Notes: generated by a model not told the origin, from the sequence alone. DNA of 64,000 bases from Bdellovibrio sp. 22V (GCF_030169785.1 NZ_CP125854.1:2170001-2234000); one strand, 5' to 3'; shown: positions 24,758-34,321, counted from the stretch's first letter. Numbers and translations: made by a program.

Positions 24758-26128
24758 CTAGATGTCTTTACCCAAAGACTTTGAAAGCACCTTATGAGTC
24801 AGGAAGAAAAGGATCGTAGGAATCAAACTGAGGCCTGCGAGTAATAAGAAGAAATTCTCTTTTGCAATGACCTCGTAGAAGCTGCCTACGTAGCCCGCGA
24901 CGTAGTTTCCAAAGAACGTCGCCAAGAACCAAACACCCATCATCATAGACACAATCTTAACCGGAGCTACTTTCGTTACCGCAGACAAACCGATCGGTGA
25001 AATATAAAGCTCGCCCATTGTGATCAAGAATGTCGAAGCTGCAAGCCAAGCGACACTGCCTTTACCATCGCCCACGGCACCTGCCGCCATGTACATAATG
25101 ATCGAAGCCACACAGCCTAGGAAAGATCCCAACGCCATCTTTGTCACCGTGCCAGGAGCTTTTCCGCGACGTGCTTGCCATGCCCACATGCGGTCCAAAA
25201 GCGGCGCAAAGACGATGATGATCAATGGATTCATCGATTGATACCAAGTGGAAGGAACTTCCCAACCAAAGAACACCCAGTCGGTTTTCTGGTCCGCCCA
25301 CAACTGCATAGTATTGCCTTGTTGTTCGTAAACGCCCCAGAAGAAAATCGTGACCATGCACAGGAACGTTAAAGCCCAAGTTCTCATCCACTCTTCTTTG
25401 CTAAGAGGAGTGTGGGCCTTCGTCTCAATCTCCTGCACGGATTTTTTATGTTCAGTTTCAGGAAGGTGTCGGCCGCCGAAATGATAAATCATAAGCGACG
25501 CCACCATACCGACGCCCGCAGCGCCGAAGCCCCAGTGCCAGCCGACCTTCTGGCCGAGTGTTCCGCACACAAAGGGGGATAAGAGCGCGCCAAGGTTGAT
25601 ACCCATGTAGAACAGCGTATAGGCGCCGTCACGGCGAGAGTCACCCTCTTCGTAAAGACCGCCCACTTGCGTGGAGATGTTCGGTTTAAAGAAACCGTTT
25701 CCTAAAATCAGGAAAAGAAGTGCTGGGAAAAAGAGGCTTTCCACAGCCATTAAAAAGTGACCGACAGCCATTAAAAGCCCACCCACATAAACTGCGCGGC
25801 GCTGACCGATATAGCGGTCCGCGATCAAGCCTCCAAAGAAAGGAGTAAAATATACAAAGGCCGTATAGAGACCGTAAATGTGTGACGACAAAGCCTGGTG
25901 CGACAAAGTGCCGTAAGCCCCCTCAAGGAGTCCTTTAATCGCTGAATAACCCCAGACTTCTTTTCCGCTCTCCGCTTGCGTGAACAGGTACTGAGTCATG
26001 TAAAGCACTAAAAGAACTCTCATTCCGTAGAAAGAAAATCTTTCCCACATTTCTGTGAGGAAAAGTGTGAACAAACCGCGTGGATGTCCTAAAAAGGTTT
26101 TCTCTGCAATACGCTTGGTTTGAGCCAT
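24758..26128 (-). CDS. Proton-dependent oligopeptide transporter (POT/PTR2 family)
   Basis: A 456-residue inner-membrane symporter importing di- and tripeptides with protons. The POT signature E-x-FSFYGMR is intact in TEMWERFSFYGMRVLLVLYM; GGLIADRYIGQRRAVYVGGLL and FYMGINLGALLSPFVCGTLG match the second and third conserved blocks. About twelve to fourteen membrane segments are visible. Peptide uptake suits an organism that digests prey protein. The ATG at 26128 is behind AGGAGG and preferred to an in-frame ATG eight codons earlier. It ends at its own terminator. Confidence 0.92.
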   Translation of the reverse strand: MAQTKRIAEKTFLGHPRGLFTLFLTEMWERFSFYGMRVLLVLYMTQYLFTQAESGKEVWGYSAIKGLLEGAYGTLSHQALSSHIYGLYTAFVYFTPFFGGLIADRYIGQRRAVYVGGLLMAVGHFLMAVESLFFPALLFLILGNGFFKPNISTQVGGLYEEGDSRRDGAYTLFYMGINLGALLSPFVCGTLGQKVGWHWGFGAAGVGMVASLMIYHFGGRHLPETEHKKSVQEIETKAHTPLSKEEWMRTWALTFLCMVTIFFWGVYEQQGNTMQLWADQKTDWVFFGWEVPSTWYQSMNPLIIIVFAPLLDRMWAWQARRGKAPGTVTKMALGSFLGCVASIIMYMAAGAVGDGKGSVAWLAASTFLITMGELYISPIGLSAVTKVAPVKIVSMMMGVWFLATFFGNYVAGYVGSFYEVIAKENFFLLLAGLSLIPTILFFLTHKVLSKSLGKDI

Positions 26129-26238
26129 GAGCCTCCTGTCAACATTATGCACATTTCATACTTTTTTTCAGATGCCTTTTGATCTTGGCAATTCTTTGGC
26201 ATAAATGTCACCTGAAAAGATCAAGGGGGCTTCTCGTT

Positions 26239-28965
26239 ATGGCTTTTAAAAAGGGCATCTTTGCTATCGGCTTAGTGGCAACTTCATTGGCAATGACCGC
26301 GTGTTCGTTGAATGTCGACATCTCAAAGCAGGCACCGGAAAACATGCTGGAGTCTTTTTCTCCTGCAGATAAAGAGGCTAAGACAAACGCAGCAACAAAA
26401 TTAACAACGGCGAACTCCGCAGAGTCAGCTGCCAGTGCGGCTTTGTGCGCGCAAGCTTCTTGTATTAAGATTCAAAAGGCGGCTTTGGGGAAAATCTTCC
26501 TTCTTATGGCCTCCGGCAGAACAGCAGGCTCAACGCCCCAATGGTACGACCTCAAACCTCTCGTCGTGAGCTTTGAAAAGTCAGGCAACCGTATCGCGAT
26601 TTTAGGTGAAAACTATAATAGCATTTACGAAGAGATCCGCACCGTAAACCTCATTCAAACATTCCCTATTATTGCAGAGGACGCGGCCTCCATCACTTTT
26701 GATTGGGGACAGGGTTTAAAAACATTTGTCCTGCAAAGTTCGTATGATGTGGATGCAGCTCGTGGAAAGAATAACGATCTCACGGAGAGTTCGTTTGCGT
26801 CTTTGCCGGTGATTGATTCTTTTGTTCGCAATATCAAGTTTGACGAAAAGAATATTGAGCTTGAGCAAATCTCTAAAATTCGCGCGGACGTTGTAAAACA
26901 AAGCGGCGACCGCTCTTTGAATATTGAAAATCGCGAAGAGACTTTGGCGATGAATGTGCAAATCCGCTCGTACAATCTTTCTCAAGATTTTAAAAAGAAA
27001 GAGTACGATAAATCGCGCCGTGCAGGTTTCTTTGTTACGAAAGTCAGCAAAAAGGGCTATAGCACAGAAATCACAAATCTTATTACGAAGTGGGATTTGT
27101 CTCCGTCGAAAGGACCTATCGTCGTACGCGTTTCCGCCGCAGTTCCCGAGGACTATGTGCAAGCGGTGACAGAGGGGGCTCTTTACTGGAATAAAGTTTT
27201 TGGCCGTGACGTGATCACAGTAAAAACGGGTGTGGATCCTCAAGCAGGTCCTGAAGATCGCAGCATCTTCATTCGCTGGATTCCGTGGTTGGATTCAGGC
27301 GCGGCTTACGCTATCGGTCAGTCCGATCCTTTGACGGGCGAGGTCTTGCGCGCGCAAGTGTTTATGCCTTCGGTTTTCACGCGTGTTGGTTCGGCGGATC
27401 TTGTAGGTCTTAATGGCGATTCGCCTGTGGTTGCGGCAGGAGCTGTCGCTTGTGATCTCACGACAAGTTTAAAAGCTCTGAACGACATCGCCCGTGAAGC
27501 GAGCGATTCACAAAGACTTCGTCTGGCGCAAGACAGTGTGCGTGCGACAGTGGCGCACGAACTTGGTCATGCATTGGGTCTTCGTCATAATTTCGCAGGT
27601 TCTTTCTCTGCGAAAGTTTCCACGAAAGAGATTTACGAATCCGCAAAAACTTATTTGAAAGATCCGCAACATCAAGGTTTGGAAACGTCGACAAGTATCA
27701 TGGACTACGTCTCCGGCATTGACGATGTTTTGATGGCGGCGAAAATCAAATACGCTCCGTTGTCTTACGATAAAATGGCGATGACGTGGGCTTATTCAGA
27801 GGACGATAAAGCTCTTGATGAAGCGGTCTCTAAATACTGCACGGATGATGACATTGCTTTGGCAACCAGCCAAGGTTTGGCGGTTTATGGTTGCGAACGC
27901 TTTGATGCCGGCAACAATCCGCTCCTCAGAAAATATCTGGATGCAAAAAGTGAAAAAGAAAGTTTCGTGAAAGTTCTTTTTGCCTCCATTATCGGGCGCG
28001 CGTATCCGGGGGATCAACCCGAAGTGACACTTCCTATGGATACCGTTTTAGCGGACACGATGAAGTGGGGAAAACTCAATCTTGAGCCGCTTAAATTCGT
28101 GGCGCAAGTCACGATGGACGTCACAAAAAATTCCGTGGCGGCCCCAGGCTTTGCTTCTTTGGAAAACGTGAAAGCGGGCCAAGTCTTGTACTCTAAAATG
28201 GGCTTGGATGAAGCGTTGGTTAAAGAACGCGCTCGTTCTTTAGCAGAGGCAGGTGGTTATGCGAATATCATCAACACTCTTTTGCGGGATGCTGACGGAA
28301 CTATTTCTGTCGCTTGGCTGGATAAGCAGATCGAAGAATTGAAAAACGCCGCGTATTTCACCAGCGGTAAAACTTTGGCAGGTCGGGAATATACTTTGTC
28401 TTCTGAAGACCAGGTTAAAATACTTCGCTTCTTCGCGAAACTGTCGTCTTTGAACCGTAAAGTATTGATCGAAGACGTGTCGGTGCTTTTACCGAAGATC
28501 GAAGAGCCTACGCAAACGGATTCAGGCACTGTTATCGTGAGTTCCCTTTTAGGTCGTCATCTTATCACTGCGGATGAGGCCGCTTCGTTGGCGGATCTAT
28601 ACTTGGATTTGAATGAGGCACGCGAAGGCGAACAAACTGTGAAAGTGGGAACGGGTTTGGCGAAAGAGGTCAAGGTTGCCAAAGTTTACCTCACTGCCGA
28701 AGAGCGCGCGAAATGGGCTCGTGTTCTTTCTTCGAAAGGTTTGCGTTTTGACGTCGACGGAAAACTCGCTCTGATCCGCAAGGCTCAGTACGATAAAGTA
28801 AATGCCTTCTTGAAAGAGATTGATCCGCAATTAGACCTCACATTAATCAAAAAACCTCTTGAAGTGGCCAGCGATCTTCTTGGTAAAGGCTTAGTTGATG
28901 CCGGAGCTTCCGCTTGGTTGTCTTCAGAGATGAACGTTCTTTTTGCTCTCAGCAAGGTGCAGTAG
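26239..28965 (+). CDS. Large lipoprotein zinc metalloprotease (metzincin-like)
   Basis: A 908-residue exported lipoprotein. MAFKKGIFAIGLVATSLAMTAC is a lipoprotein signal peptide with Cys22 as the lipidated residue (MTAC). In the middle, VAHELGHALGLRHNFAGS is the extended zinc motif HExxHxxGxRH, followed about 35 residues later by STSIMDYVSG, a Met-turn, as in metzincins and in the DUF4953/DUF5117 zinc-protease group. The long N-terminal part (about 430 residues) is beta-rich and the C-terminal 350 residues helical. It is probably anchored in the outer membrane and digests proteins. AAGGGGG lies upstream of the ATG. A terminator follows. Confidence 0.87.
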   Translation: MAFKKGIFAIGLVATSLAMTACSLNVDISKQAPENMLESFSPADKEAKTNAATKLTTANSAESAASAALCAQASCIKIQKAALGKIFLLMASGRTAGSTPQWYDLKPLVVSFEKSGNRIAILGENYNSIYEEIRTVNLIQTFPIIAEDAASITFDWGQGLKTFVLQSSYDVDAARGKNNDLTESSFASLPVIDSFVRNIKFDEKNIELEQISKIRADVVKQSGDRSLNIENREETLAMNVQIRSYNLSQDFKKKEYDKSRRAGFFVTKVSKKGYSTEITNLITKWDLSPSKGPIVVRVSAAVPEDYVQAVTEGALYWNKVFGRDVITVKTGVDPQAGPEDRSIFIRWIPWLDSGAAYAIGQSDPLTGEVLRAQVFMPSVFTRVGSADLVGLNGDSPVVAAGAVACDLTTSLKALNDIAREASDSQRLRLAQDSVRATVAHELGHALGLRHNFAGSFSAKVSTKEIYESAKTYLKDPQHQGLETSTSIMDYVSGIDDVLMAAKIKYAPLSYDKMAMTWAYSEDDKALDEAVSKYCTDDDIALATSQGLAVYGCERFDAGNNPLLRKYLDAKSEKESFVKVLFASIIGRAYPGDQPEVTLPMDTVLADTMKWGKLNLEPLKFVAQVTMDVTKNSVAAPGFASLENVKAGQVLYSKMGLDEALVKERARSLAEAGGYANIINTLLRDADGTISVAWLDKQIEELKNAAYFTSGKTLAGREYTLSSEDQVKILRFFAKLSSLNRKVLIEDVSVLLPKIEEPTQTDSGTVIVSSLLGRHLITADEAASLADLYLDLNEAREGEQTVKVGTGLAKEVKVAKVYLTAEERAKWARVLSSKGLRFDVDGKLALIRKAQYDKVNAFLKEIDPQLDLTLIKKPLEVASDLLGKGLVDAGASAWLSSEMNVLFALSKVQ

Positions 28966-29014
28966 GACGCTGTTAAGACTTTAAACAGTTGCGTCCTTAA
29001 AAAGTCGCTTAGGC

Positions 29015-29045
29015 AAAAGCCGTATCATGGTGATACGGCTTTTTT
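29015..29045 (+). terminator. Rho-independent terminator
   Basis: Stem AAAAGCCGTATCA/TGATACGGCTTTT around TGG, with T6 at its end; it ends the metalloprotease transcript. Confidence 0.9.
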
Positions 29046-29112
29046 CATTAAATCCAATATATTGAGTCTTAATTGGTCCGCCTCTTGCCTTATAGGATTG
29101 CAGGAGGCCCTT

Positions 29113-29769
29113 ATGAAAAACACTTTCTTAACAAAATCTTTGATGGGAGTTTTGGTGCTCGCAGCATTGTCTTTGTCTGCGTGTGCGAAGAAAGACGGAA
29201 GCACAGCTCGCTACGCGGGTCGTGGCACAGGGGTCACTCAAGGCGGCGTTCAAACTCCAAGCTCTTGCGGTAATGCAAACATGGATTGGGGTAAAATCTT
29301 TGATCCTTATGCTTCTCCGCAATTTGAGTCGCAAGTAAAGGGTTTTGTCTCTGCGACTTTAGATCCTCAGTCTTTGGGAACTATCAGCGGTAATATCAAT
29401 GACAGAACGGGCATCGACTTTAAAGGTTCGTTTCAGTTTGATAGTGCAGGCCGTTTGGTGACAGGTTCTTCTTCAATCCACATTAAGATTGTCGACTCAT
29501 ACGTGGGCCAAGTCTACAACGGGCAAACGGTCGCTCCTTATATTGTTGAGTTTAATGCGGCTAGCGAAGGTATGATCAACCGTACAACGCGTCAATTCCA
29601 AGTTAAGTTCAAAGACAGCTATGGTGAGATCATTCTTCAAGGTGCTTACAATAATCAGGAAGCTTCAGGGACTGTGTATTATCAGAACTATACGGCAGTG
29701 AACGGTTATCAAGCATCTAGCGGAACTTTGGGTTCCTTCCGCGCTTACGCTTGCGCCCTTATTAAATAA
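29113..29769 (+). CDS. Small lipoprotein of unknown function
   Basis: A 218-residue protein beginning with a lipoprotein signal peptide MKNTFLTKSLMGVLVLAALSLSAC, lipidated at Cys24. The mature region begins with a Gly/Thr-rich linker and continues as a beta-rich fold with many Gly, Ser and Tyr (FKGSFQFDSAGRLVTGSSSI, GEIILQGAYNNQEASGTVYYQ). Two Cys (SSCGN and YACALIK) may bridge. It has AGGAGG upstream of its ATG and may be its own transcription unit. Family not recognised. Confidence 0.75.
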   Translation: MKNTFLTKSLMGVLVLAALSLSACAKKDGSTARYAGRGTGVTQGGVQTPSSCGNANMDWGKIFDPYASPQFESQVKGFVSATLDPQSLGTISGNINDRTGIDFKGSFQFDSAGRLVTGSSSIHIKIVDSYVGQVYNGQTVAPYIVEFNAASEGMINRTTRQFQVKFKDSYGEIILQGAYNNQEASGTVYYQNYTAVNGYQASSGTLGSFRAYACALIK

Positions 29770-29814
29770 GCGGCGCGTCTTGCTTCACTCCCTATCGAGT
29801 TTGAAGATAGGGAG

Positions 29815-30912
29815 ATGCCTCAACGTTTCATCTTTGATTCTTCTATTTTAAACTCCGTTGTTGGAGGAAAGTCCGCAGTGGATATTCCCAAGTTGAATAT
29901 CCACACTCTTGAGGCGGCCAGTGCTTTTCTTCTGAGCTATGGCTTTGATATCGCCAATCAAGACGATCTTGAAAAGCTTTGGTACTATTATCGTCGCGCT
30001 TTAGTCCTAATGATTGAAAAGTTAGGTTTTACCGAAAGCGAAATTCCTGAAATTCTGCACGACCGCAAACATCTCGGCGATATTCGCCAACTTTTGTTAT
30101 ATGCGAGTTCTGCGGCTCCGAAGGATGAGCAGTTGCAACGCTGGTCCTGTGCCGTTCTTCGCTGTATGCACGTATTCGTTCACGCCGAGAACGATCTTTT
30201 CGGAACTTTTTCGGAAGAGATTCAGTCGCAAATCCTCACGCCTTTTCAAGAACGCATCCGTCATGACGGCACGACTCACCGAACGTTTTTAAGAACAGCC
30301 GAGGATGCGGAGCCGATTGAGCTTTTGGGTTTTGAAGTCAAACCTTTTAAAACTTCCTCCAGCACGGTTATTAAACTTCTCGCAAAGCCCGATGCTTTGG
30401 CGATGAAGATTTTTGATAAACTCGGCGTGCGTTTTGTTACACGCAATCTTTTTGATACTTTCCAAGTCGTGCGTTTTCTTGTTCGCGAAAACGTCATCAG
30501 CTTTCCGCATATTATGCCGGATCAAAGCTCGAACAACTTGTATCCGGTGGATGTTTTCATGGAAGTCGTCGACGATCTTTCGCATCGCCTCGATACTTTG
30601 GATGAAAAGAGCATTCAAGAGGCCTTCGATCAAAAGCTCGCTGAACAAGGTGAAAATGTGAAGTTCCTGCGAAAAGAAAATTTCTTTTCTGGATCAGACT
30701 ATCAGTTTATTAAATTTATTTCGCGCAAACTCATTCATATTAAACCGCAAGGAAGCAAAGAGGCGTTTAGCTTCTTCTATCCTTTTGAAGTTCAGATCAT
30801 GGATGAAAAAGCGCACCAAAAGATTCTCTCCGGCCCGTCAGAGCATCAAGCTTATAAAGAAAGACAAAGAATGGCGGCGCGCAAACGTCTTTTCCCTGAT
30901 TCAGGCTCTTAG
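29815..30912 (+). CDS. RelA/SpoT-like nucleotidyltransferase fold protein (TIGR04552-like)
   Basis: A 365-residue soluble protein. Its second half resembles a (p)ppGpp synthetase fold: SSSTVIKLLAKPDALAMK (181-198) at the RxKxxxS..K position, KIFDKLGVRFV (198-208) at FDLIAIR with the catalytic-type Asp201, a long insertion, SGSDYQFIKFISRKLI (292-307) at GYQSIHT, and FYPFEVQIMDEKAHQ (321-335) at EIQIRTxxMH with Glu325. The N-terminal half is helical. I recall similar proteins under the name TIGR04552, uncharacterised, in myxobacteria and bdellovibrios; this recollection is not verified. The synthetase-specific basic residues are only partly kept, so activity on GTP/ATP is unproven. PlsC starts three bases after its stop. 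Confidence 0.72.
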   Translation: MPQRFIFDSSILNSVVGGKSAVDIPKLNIHTLEAASAFLLSYGFDIANQDDLEKLWYYYRRALVLMIEKLGFTESEIPEILHDRKHLGDIRQLLLYASSAAPKDEQLQRWSCAVLRCMHVFVHAENDLFGTFSEEIQSQILTPFQERIRHDGTTHRTFLRTAEDAEPIELLGFEVKPFKTSSSTVIKLLAKPDALAMKIFDKLGVRFVTRNLFDTFQVVRFLVRENVISFPHIMPDQSSNNLYPVDVFMEVVDDLSHRLDTLDEKSIQEAFDQKLAEQGENVKFLRKENFFSGSDYQFIKFISRKLIHIKPQGSKEAFSFFYPFEVQIMDEKAHQKILSGPSEHQAYKERQRMAARKRLFPDSGS

Positions 30913-30915
30913 TAT

Positions 30916-31653
30916 ATGTTTTGGAAATTGCTTTCGTATCCTCGATCTTTCATCGCGACTATCTTGTTTCCTCTTCACACTATGCTTTGTGCGCTGGCGA
31001 TGATTATCGTCAATCTCACGCTCAACAATCGCAAGATCGAAGATCACATTGTCGAGTTCTGGACCCGCAATGCGTGTCGCATGTTTGGAGTCAAAGTCGT
31101 CGTCAAAGGCCGTGAGAACATCCCGCAAGGCGGTTTTCTTTTCGTCTTTAATCACACAAGCTTTTTCGACATTTTTGCGATGAACGGCTGGCTGGGAAGT
31201 TTCCGTTTTGGCGCCAAGATCGAACTTTTTAAAATTCCCGTATTCGGAGCTGCGATGAGACGCGCCGGCATTCTTCCCATCGCTCGCGAGCGCCGCGAAG
31301 AAGTGTTCAAGGTTTATCAAGCCGCGCAAGCCCGCATCGCTGCCGGTGAACGCTTTGCTCTGGCTCCCGAGGGAACTCGTCAAGAAACAGAACGACTGGG
31401 CAACTTTAAGTCCGGGCCTTTTATTTTCGCGATCAATGCGAAAGCTCCGATTGTGCCGGTGATCGTTAAGGGGGCTGCCGCGATTTTGCCCAAAGGACAC
31501 ACTATTCCCAATTGGGGCGTGTGGAGCCGCACAATCACTTTGCAAGTTTTGCCGCCTGTCGATGCCACTCAATACACAGTTGAGCAGCGCCCGCAGTTGC
31601 AAGAACATGTGCGTAAGCTGATGGAACCTTTCTTTCGCGGGGATGATTTTTAA
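30916..31653 (+). CDS. plsC: 1-acylglycerol-3-phosphate acyltransferase (PlsC family)
   Basis: A 245-residue membrane-bound acyltransferase converting lysophosphatidic acid to phosphatidic acid. Hallmarks: N-terminal hydrophobic anchor, catalytic HxxxxD in NHTSFFD, glycerophosphate-binding FRFGAKIELFKIP and GAAMRRAGILPI, and the EGTR motif in LAPEGTRQE. Length is normal. Translation is probably coupled to the upstream RelA/SpoT-like gene, three bases away with no separate ribosome site. The Mpo1-like gene follows 18 bases later, so the three form one operon with a phospholipid theme. Confidence 0.92.
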   Translation: MFWKLLSYPRSFIATILFPLHTMLCALAMIIVNLTLNNRKIEDHIVEFWTRNACRMFGVKVVVKGRENIPQGGFLFVFNHTSFFDIFAMNGWLGSFRFGAKIELFKIPVFGAAMRRAGILPIARERREEVFKVYQAAQARIAAGERFALAPEGTRQETERLGNFKSGPFIFAINAKAPIVPVIVKGAAAILPKGHTIPNWGVWSRTITLQVLPPVDATQYTVEQRPQLQEHVRKLMEPFFRGDDF

Positions 31654-31671
31654 AAGGGGAGTGAGAGCAAG

Positions 31672-31965
31672 ATGAAGACGTTTCAGGAATTCTGGCCTTT
31701 TTATCTGCAAGAGCACTCTCACCCCACCAATCGCCGATGGCACTTTGTCGGAACACTTTTCGTTCATCTTTTGATTCTCGATGCGGTGATTTCCAGACAA
31801 TGGGTGATCTTGTGGCTTTTACCCGTGATCGGTTACGGCTTCGCTTGGATCGGGCATTTCGTCATCGAAAAAAACCGACCTGCGACCTTCAAACATCCCC
31901 TCTGGTCGCTCCTCGGCGACTTCAAAATGTTTTACATGATGTGCGCGGGAAAGCTTTGGAATTAA
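31672..31965 (+). CDS. Mpo1-like (DUF962) membrane protein
   Basis: A 97-residue integral membrane protein. It shows the DUF962/Mpo1 pattern almost completely: FYLQEHSHPTNRRWHFVG with the conserved His cluster, then AWIGHFVIEKNRPATFKHP and LWSLLGDFKM. Yeast Mpo1 is an Fe(II)-dependent dioxygenase that alpha-oxidises 2-hydroxy fatty acids; a similar lipid role is plausible next to PlsC but unproven for bacteria. GGGAGTGAGAGCAAG precedes the ATG. The stop overlaps that of the convergent SH3-domain gene (TTAA). Confidence 0.88.
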   Translation: MKTFQEFWPFYLQEHSHPTNRRWHFVGTLFVHLLILDAVISRQWVILWLLPVIGYGFAWIGHFVIEKNRPATFKHPLWSLLGDFKMFYMMCAGKLWN

Positions 31966-33329
31966 TTTTTAATCACGTCCCAATGCAAATCACCGATTAA
32001 GCTGCGAAGCTTGACTTGCTTTGCGCCGGTGTCGACGTGGATTTGAATGCGCGAGTTTGGCAAAGCTTCGATTTGCGTTAAACGCATGATCTTCGGATTG
32101 CGGTGATAAGCGGATTCAATTGCTTGTGCGATATTGTCCCAGCGGATGAACGGTTCAAAGCTTTTGCCTTTGTTGGTGCTTTTGTAAGAACCCACAAACC
32201 ACGTGCCGTTCGGATGAATGCTGACGGGATAATTTTGTTTTCCGAAGAAGGGAATCATTGTCCAAGTGATGCCATCTTCCGTCGTGTAAACACCTTCAGA
32301 CGAAATCAAACCGCGCACTGAGTTTTTATTCTCAAAGGCGATAGAATAAATTTCTCTTTTCATCAATGTGTCTGTGCTGATTGTTGTTGTGGAAGGCTTG
32401 GCCTCTTCAATTAGCAAATCTTTTTTCTTCCACCAAACTTCGCCGTGGCCGTCGACAGTACTGACACCCCAAATGTGCGCTTCCGGTTTAAGAATTTCCA
32501 CACGCGCACGCAAAGGCGGGCCGTAGGAAGAGTCAGGACGAACGATAATCCCGCGATGCGAGTTCGTCACGAAACCCAAAAGTTCTTTCATCGGAAGAGT
32601 CAGACCTTGTTGCGTGATGACGGCATCGTTGTTGCGATACAGAACAGCGACCCAGTTCTTCTTGGGATGATAAGCGAGGTTCGCGAAGTCAGCGCGAGAA
32701 ACGAAGTGTGTCGTATCAACGAAGCCGATGTGTCCGTTGTATTTGATTTTCAAAAAGCTCTTCGAGATCTCAAGAGGCGTGACCCGGCGCAAACGAGGCA
32801 AAGTCGTAATGACTTTGCCCGCAGCGGAAGCTTCTTTACGAATGTACGTATCGACAAGATTCACGAAGACACCGGCATCATCGTGACGGCTCTGCAAGAG
32901 ATGTAGGGGGAGGTAGCCTTGAGCACCGGTGCTTTTTTCTTGCACCCGCGCCCAATAGTCATCGGTCGAAAGAATTTCTAGCGAGGCTTTAGCTGGAAGA
33001 GTTTTTACGGGAGGCGCCTCGGCGCGATCCAAACTTAAAAGTACGACCGAATTTTTGGTCTCTACAAAACGCGACACCTGAATATCGCGCAGAATTTGAT
33101 CGCCATTGAGAACGTATTCTTTTTTGTCCCACGATGTGCGGTAAGCGATCTCCGTTTCCGAGCGAATCAGCTTGTCTTCAAGCTTTGTTCGACTCACCTG
33201 GCCAGAGGGAAAGAGGCTGTTTTTGTTACGGAAAAACGAGACAGCCGTGCCTGCGTCGGTGGCAAGAGCGGCCCAAGAGGCAGAGGAGAGCATTAGCATT
33301 GAAAAAGACAGCGAAAGTACGGACCGCAT
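31962..33329 (-). CDS. Secreted protein with bacterial SH3-like domains
   Basis: A 455-residue exported protein, signal peptide MRSVLSLSFSMLMLSSASWAA. Around residues 120-170 (SLEILSTDDYWARVQEKSTG, QGYLPLHLLQ) and 175-230 (NLVDTYIRKEASAAGKVITT, RRVTPLEISKSFLKIKYNGH) there are two SH3b-like repeats, often peptidoglycan-binding. The C-terminal part contains a beta-propeller-like stretch (GVYTTEDGITWTMIPFFGK, TWFVGSYKSTNKGKSFEPF) of the sialidase-like repeat style. Role: probably a cell-wall-associated periplasmic protein. In-frame starts to 33509 exist, but the signal peptide at 33329 decides; the AAGGG there is close to the ATG. Confidence 0.75.
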   Translation of the reverse strand: MRSVLSLSFSMLMLSSASWAALATDAGTAVSFFRNKNSLFPSGQVSRTKLEDKLIRSETEIAYRTSWDKKEYVLNGDQILRDIQVSRFVETKNSVVLLSLDRAEAPPVKTLPAKASLEILSTDDYWARVQEKSTGAQGYLPLHLLQSRHDDAGVFVNLVDTYIRKEASAAGKVITTLPRLRRVTPLEISKSFLKIKYNGHIGFVDTTHFVSRADFANLAYHPKKNWVAVLYRNNDAVITQQGLTLPMKELLGFVTNSHRGIIVRPDSSYGPPLRARVEILKPEAHIWGVSTVDGHGEVWWKKKDLLIEEAKPSTTTISTDTLMKREIYSIAFENKNSVRGLISSEGVYTTEDGITWTMIPFFGKQNYPVSIHPNGTWFVGSYKSTNKGKSFEPFIRWDNIAQAIESAYHRNPKIMRLTQIEALPNSRIQIHVDTGAKQVKLRSLIGDLHWDVIKN

Positions 33330-33449
33330 TCCCTTATTTTGCGGGCTTAGGCTCGGTGCTCTCAAGACCAGAACTTTTGACCTCTGGCCTAAAGTAAAGT
33401 AGTCATATCGGGTTGTTTTAACAGACATATTAACGCGGAGTGGTAAAGA

Positions 33450-34310
33450 ATGAATATCAAACTGATTGGTGTGGTTGGCGCAGGTCAAATGGGTAACGGT
33501 ATTGCACAAGTGGCAGCGAACTTTGGCTTCAACGTCATCATGCTCGATGTGAGTGGTGCGGCTCTGGAAAAAGGAATTGCAACAATCTCTGCAAGCTGTG
33601 ATCGCATTATCAAAAAAGGCGGCATGAGCGAAGCGGACAAAGCGGCTTTACTTGGCAGAATCAAAACAGCGCAAGAAACTAGCGCTTTGAAAGATTGCGA
33701 CATCGTGATCGAAGCGGCGACTGAGAACATCGATTTGAAATTGAAAATCTTCAAAGACCTGGATGCTGCTGTAAAACCCGAAGCATTGTTGGTGTCTAAC
33801 ACATCTTCCATCTCTATCACGAAAATCGCGGGCGTGACAAAACGTCCAACGAAAGTCGCTGGCATGCACTTCATGAATCCAGTGCCGTTGATGAAATTGG
33901 TTGAGGGCATCCGCGGTTTGCAAACGTCCGACGAGACATTCGCAGCAGTAAAAGCTTTGGCAGAGAAAATGGATAAAGTTTTCGTCGAGTCAGTGAAGGA
34001 CATGCCAGGCTTTATTGTGAATCGCATCCTGATGCCGATGATTAACGAAGCGGTTTACACGCTTCATGAAGGCATTGCATCGGTTGAGTCTATCGATAGC
34101 GCGATGAAATTGGGAACAAATCAGCCAATGGGTCCTCTCACTTTGGCGGACTTCATCGGTCTGGATACGTGCTTGGCGATCATGAATGTGTTGCATGAAG
34201 GTTTGGGCGACTCCAAGTACCGTCCATGTCCTCTTCTAGTGAAATACGTTGAAGCGGGTTGGTTGGGACGTAAATCCGGTCGTGGTTTCTACGACTATTC
34301 CGCGAAGTAA
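33450..34310 (+). CDS. hbd: 3-hydroxybutyryl-CoA dehydrogenase
   Basis: A 286-residue NAD(P)-dependent enzyme oxidising 3-hydroxyacyl-CoA of short chain length, the soluble relative of the FadJ dehydrogenase domain. Rossmann motif VVGAGQMGNGIAQVAA near residues 8-23, then SNTSSISITKIA and MHFMNPVPLMKLVEGI with the catalytic His, and PGFIVNRILMP. Size is that of Hbd/PaaH. The neighbours are an enoyl-CoA hydratase 11 bases downstream and icmF, so the operon likely handles short or branched acyl-CoA. An upstream GGAG appears in CGGAGTGG before the ATG. Confidence 0.93.
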   Translation: MNIKLIGVVGAGQMGNGIAQVAANFGFNVIMLDVSGAALEKGIATISASCDRIIKKGGMSEADKAALLGRIKTAQETSALKDCDIVIEAATENIDLKLKIFKDLDAAVKPEALLVSNTSSISITKIAGVTKRPTKVAGMHFMNPVPLMKLVEGIRGLQTSDETFAAVKALAEKMDKVFVESVKDMPGFIVNRILMPMINEAVYTLHEGIASVESIDSAMKLGTNQPMGPLTLADFIGLDTCLAIMNVLHEGLGDSKYRPCPLLVKYVEAGWLGRKSGRGFYDYSAK

Positions 34311-34321
34311 ACGGAGATTTT

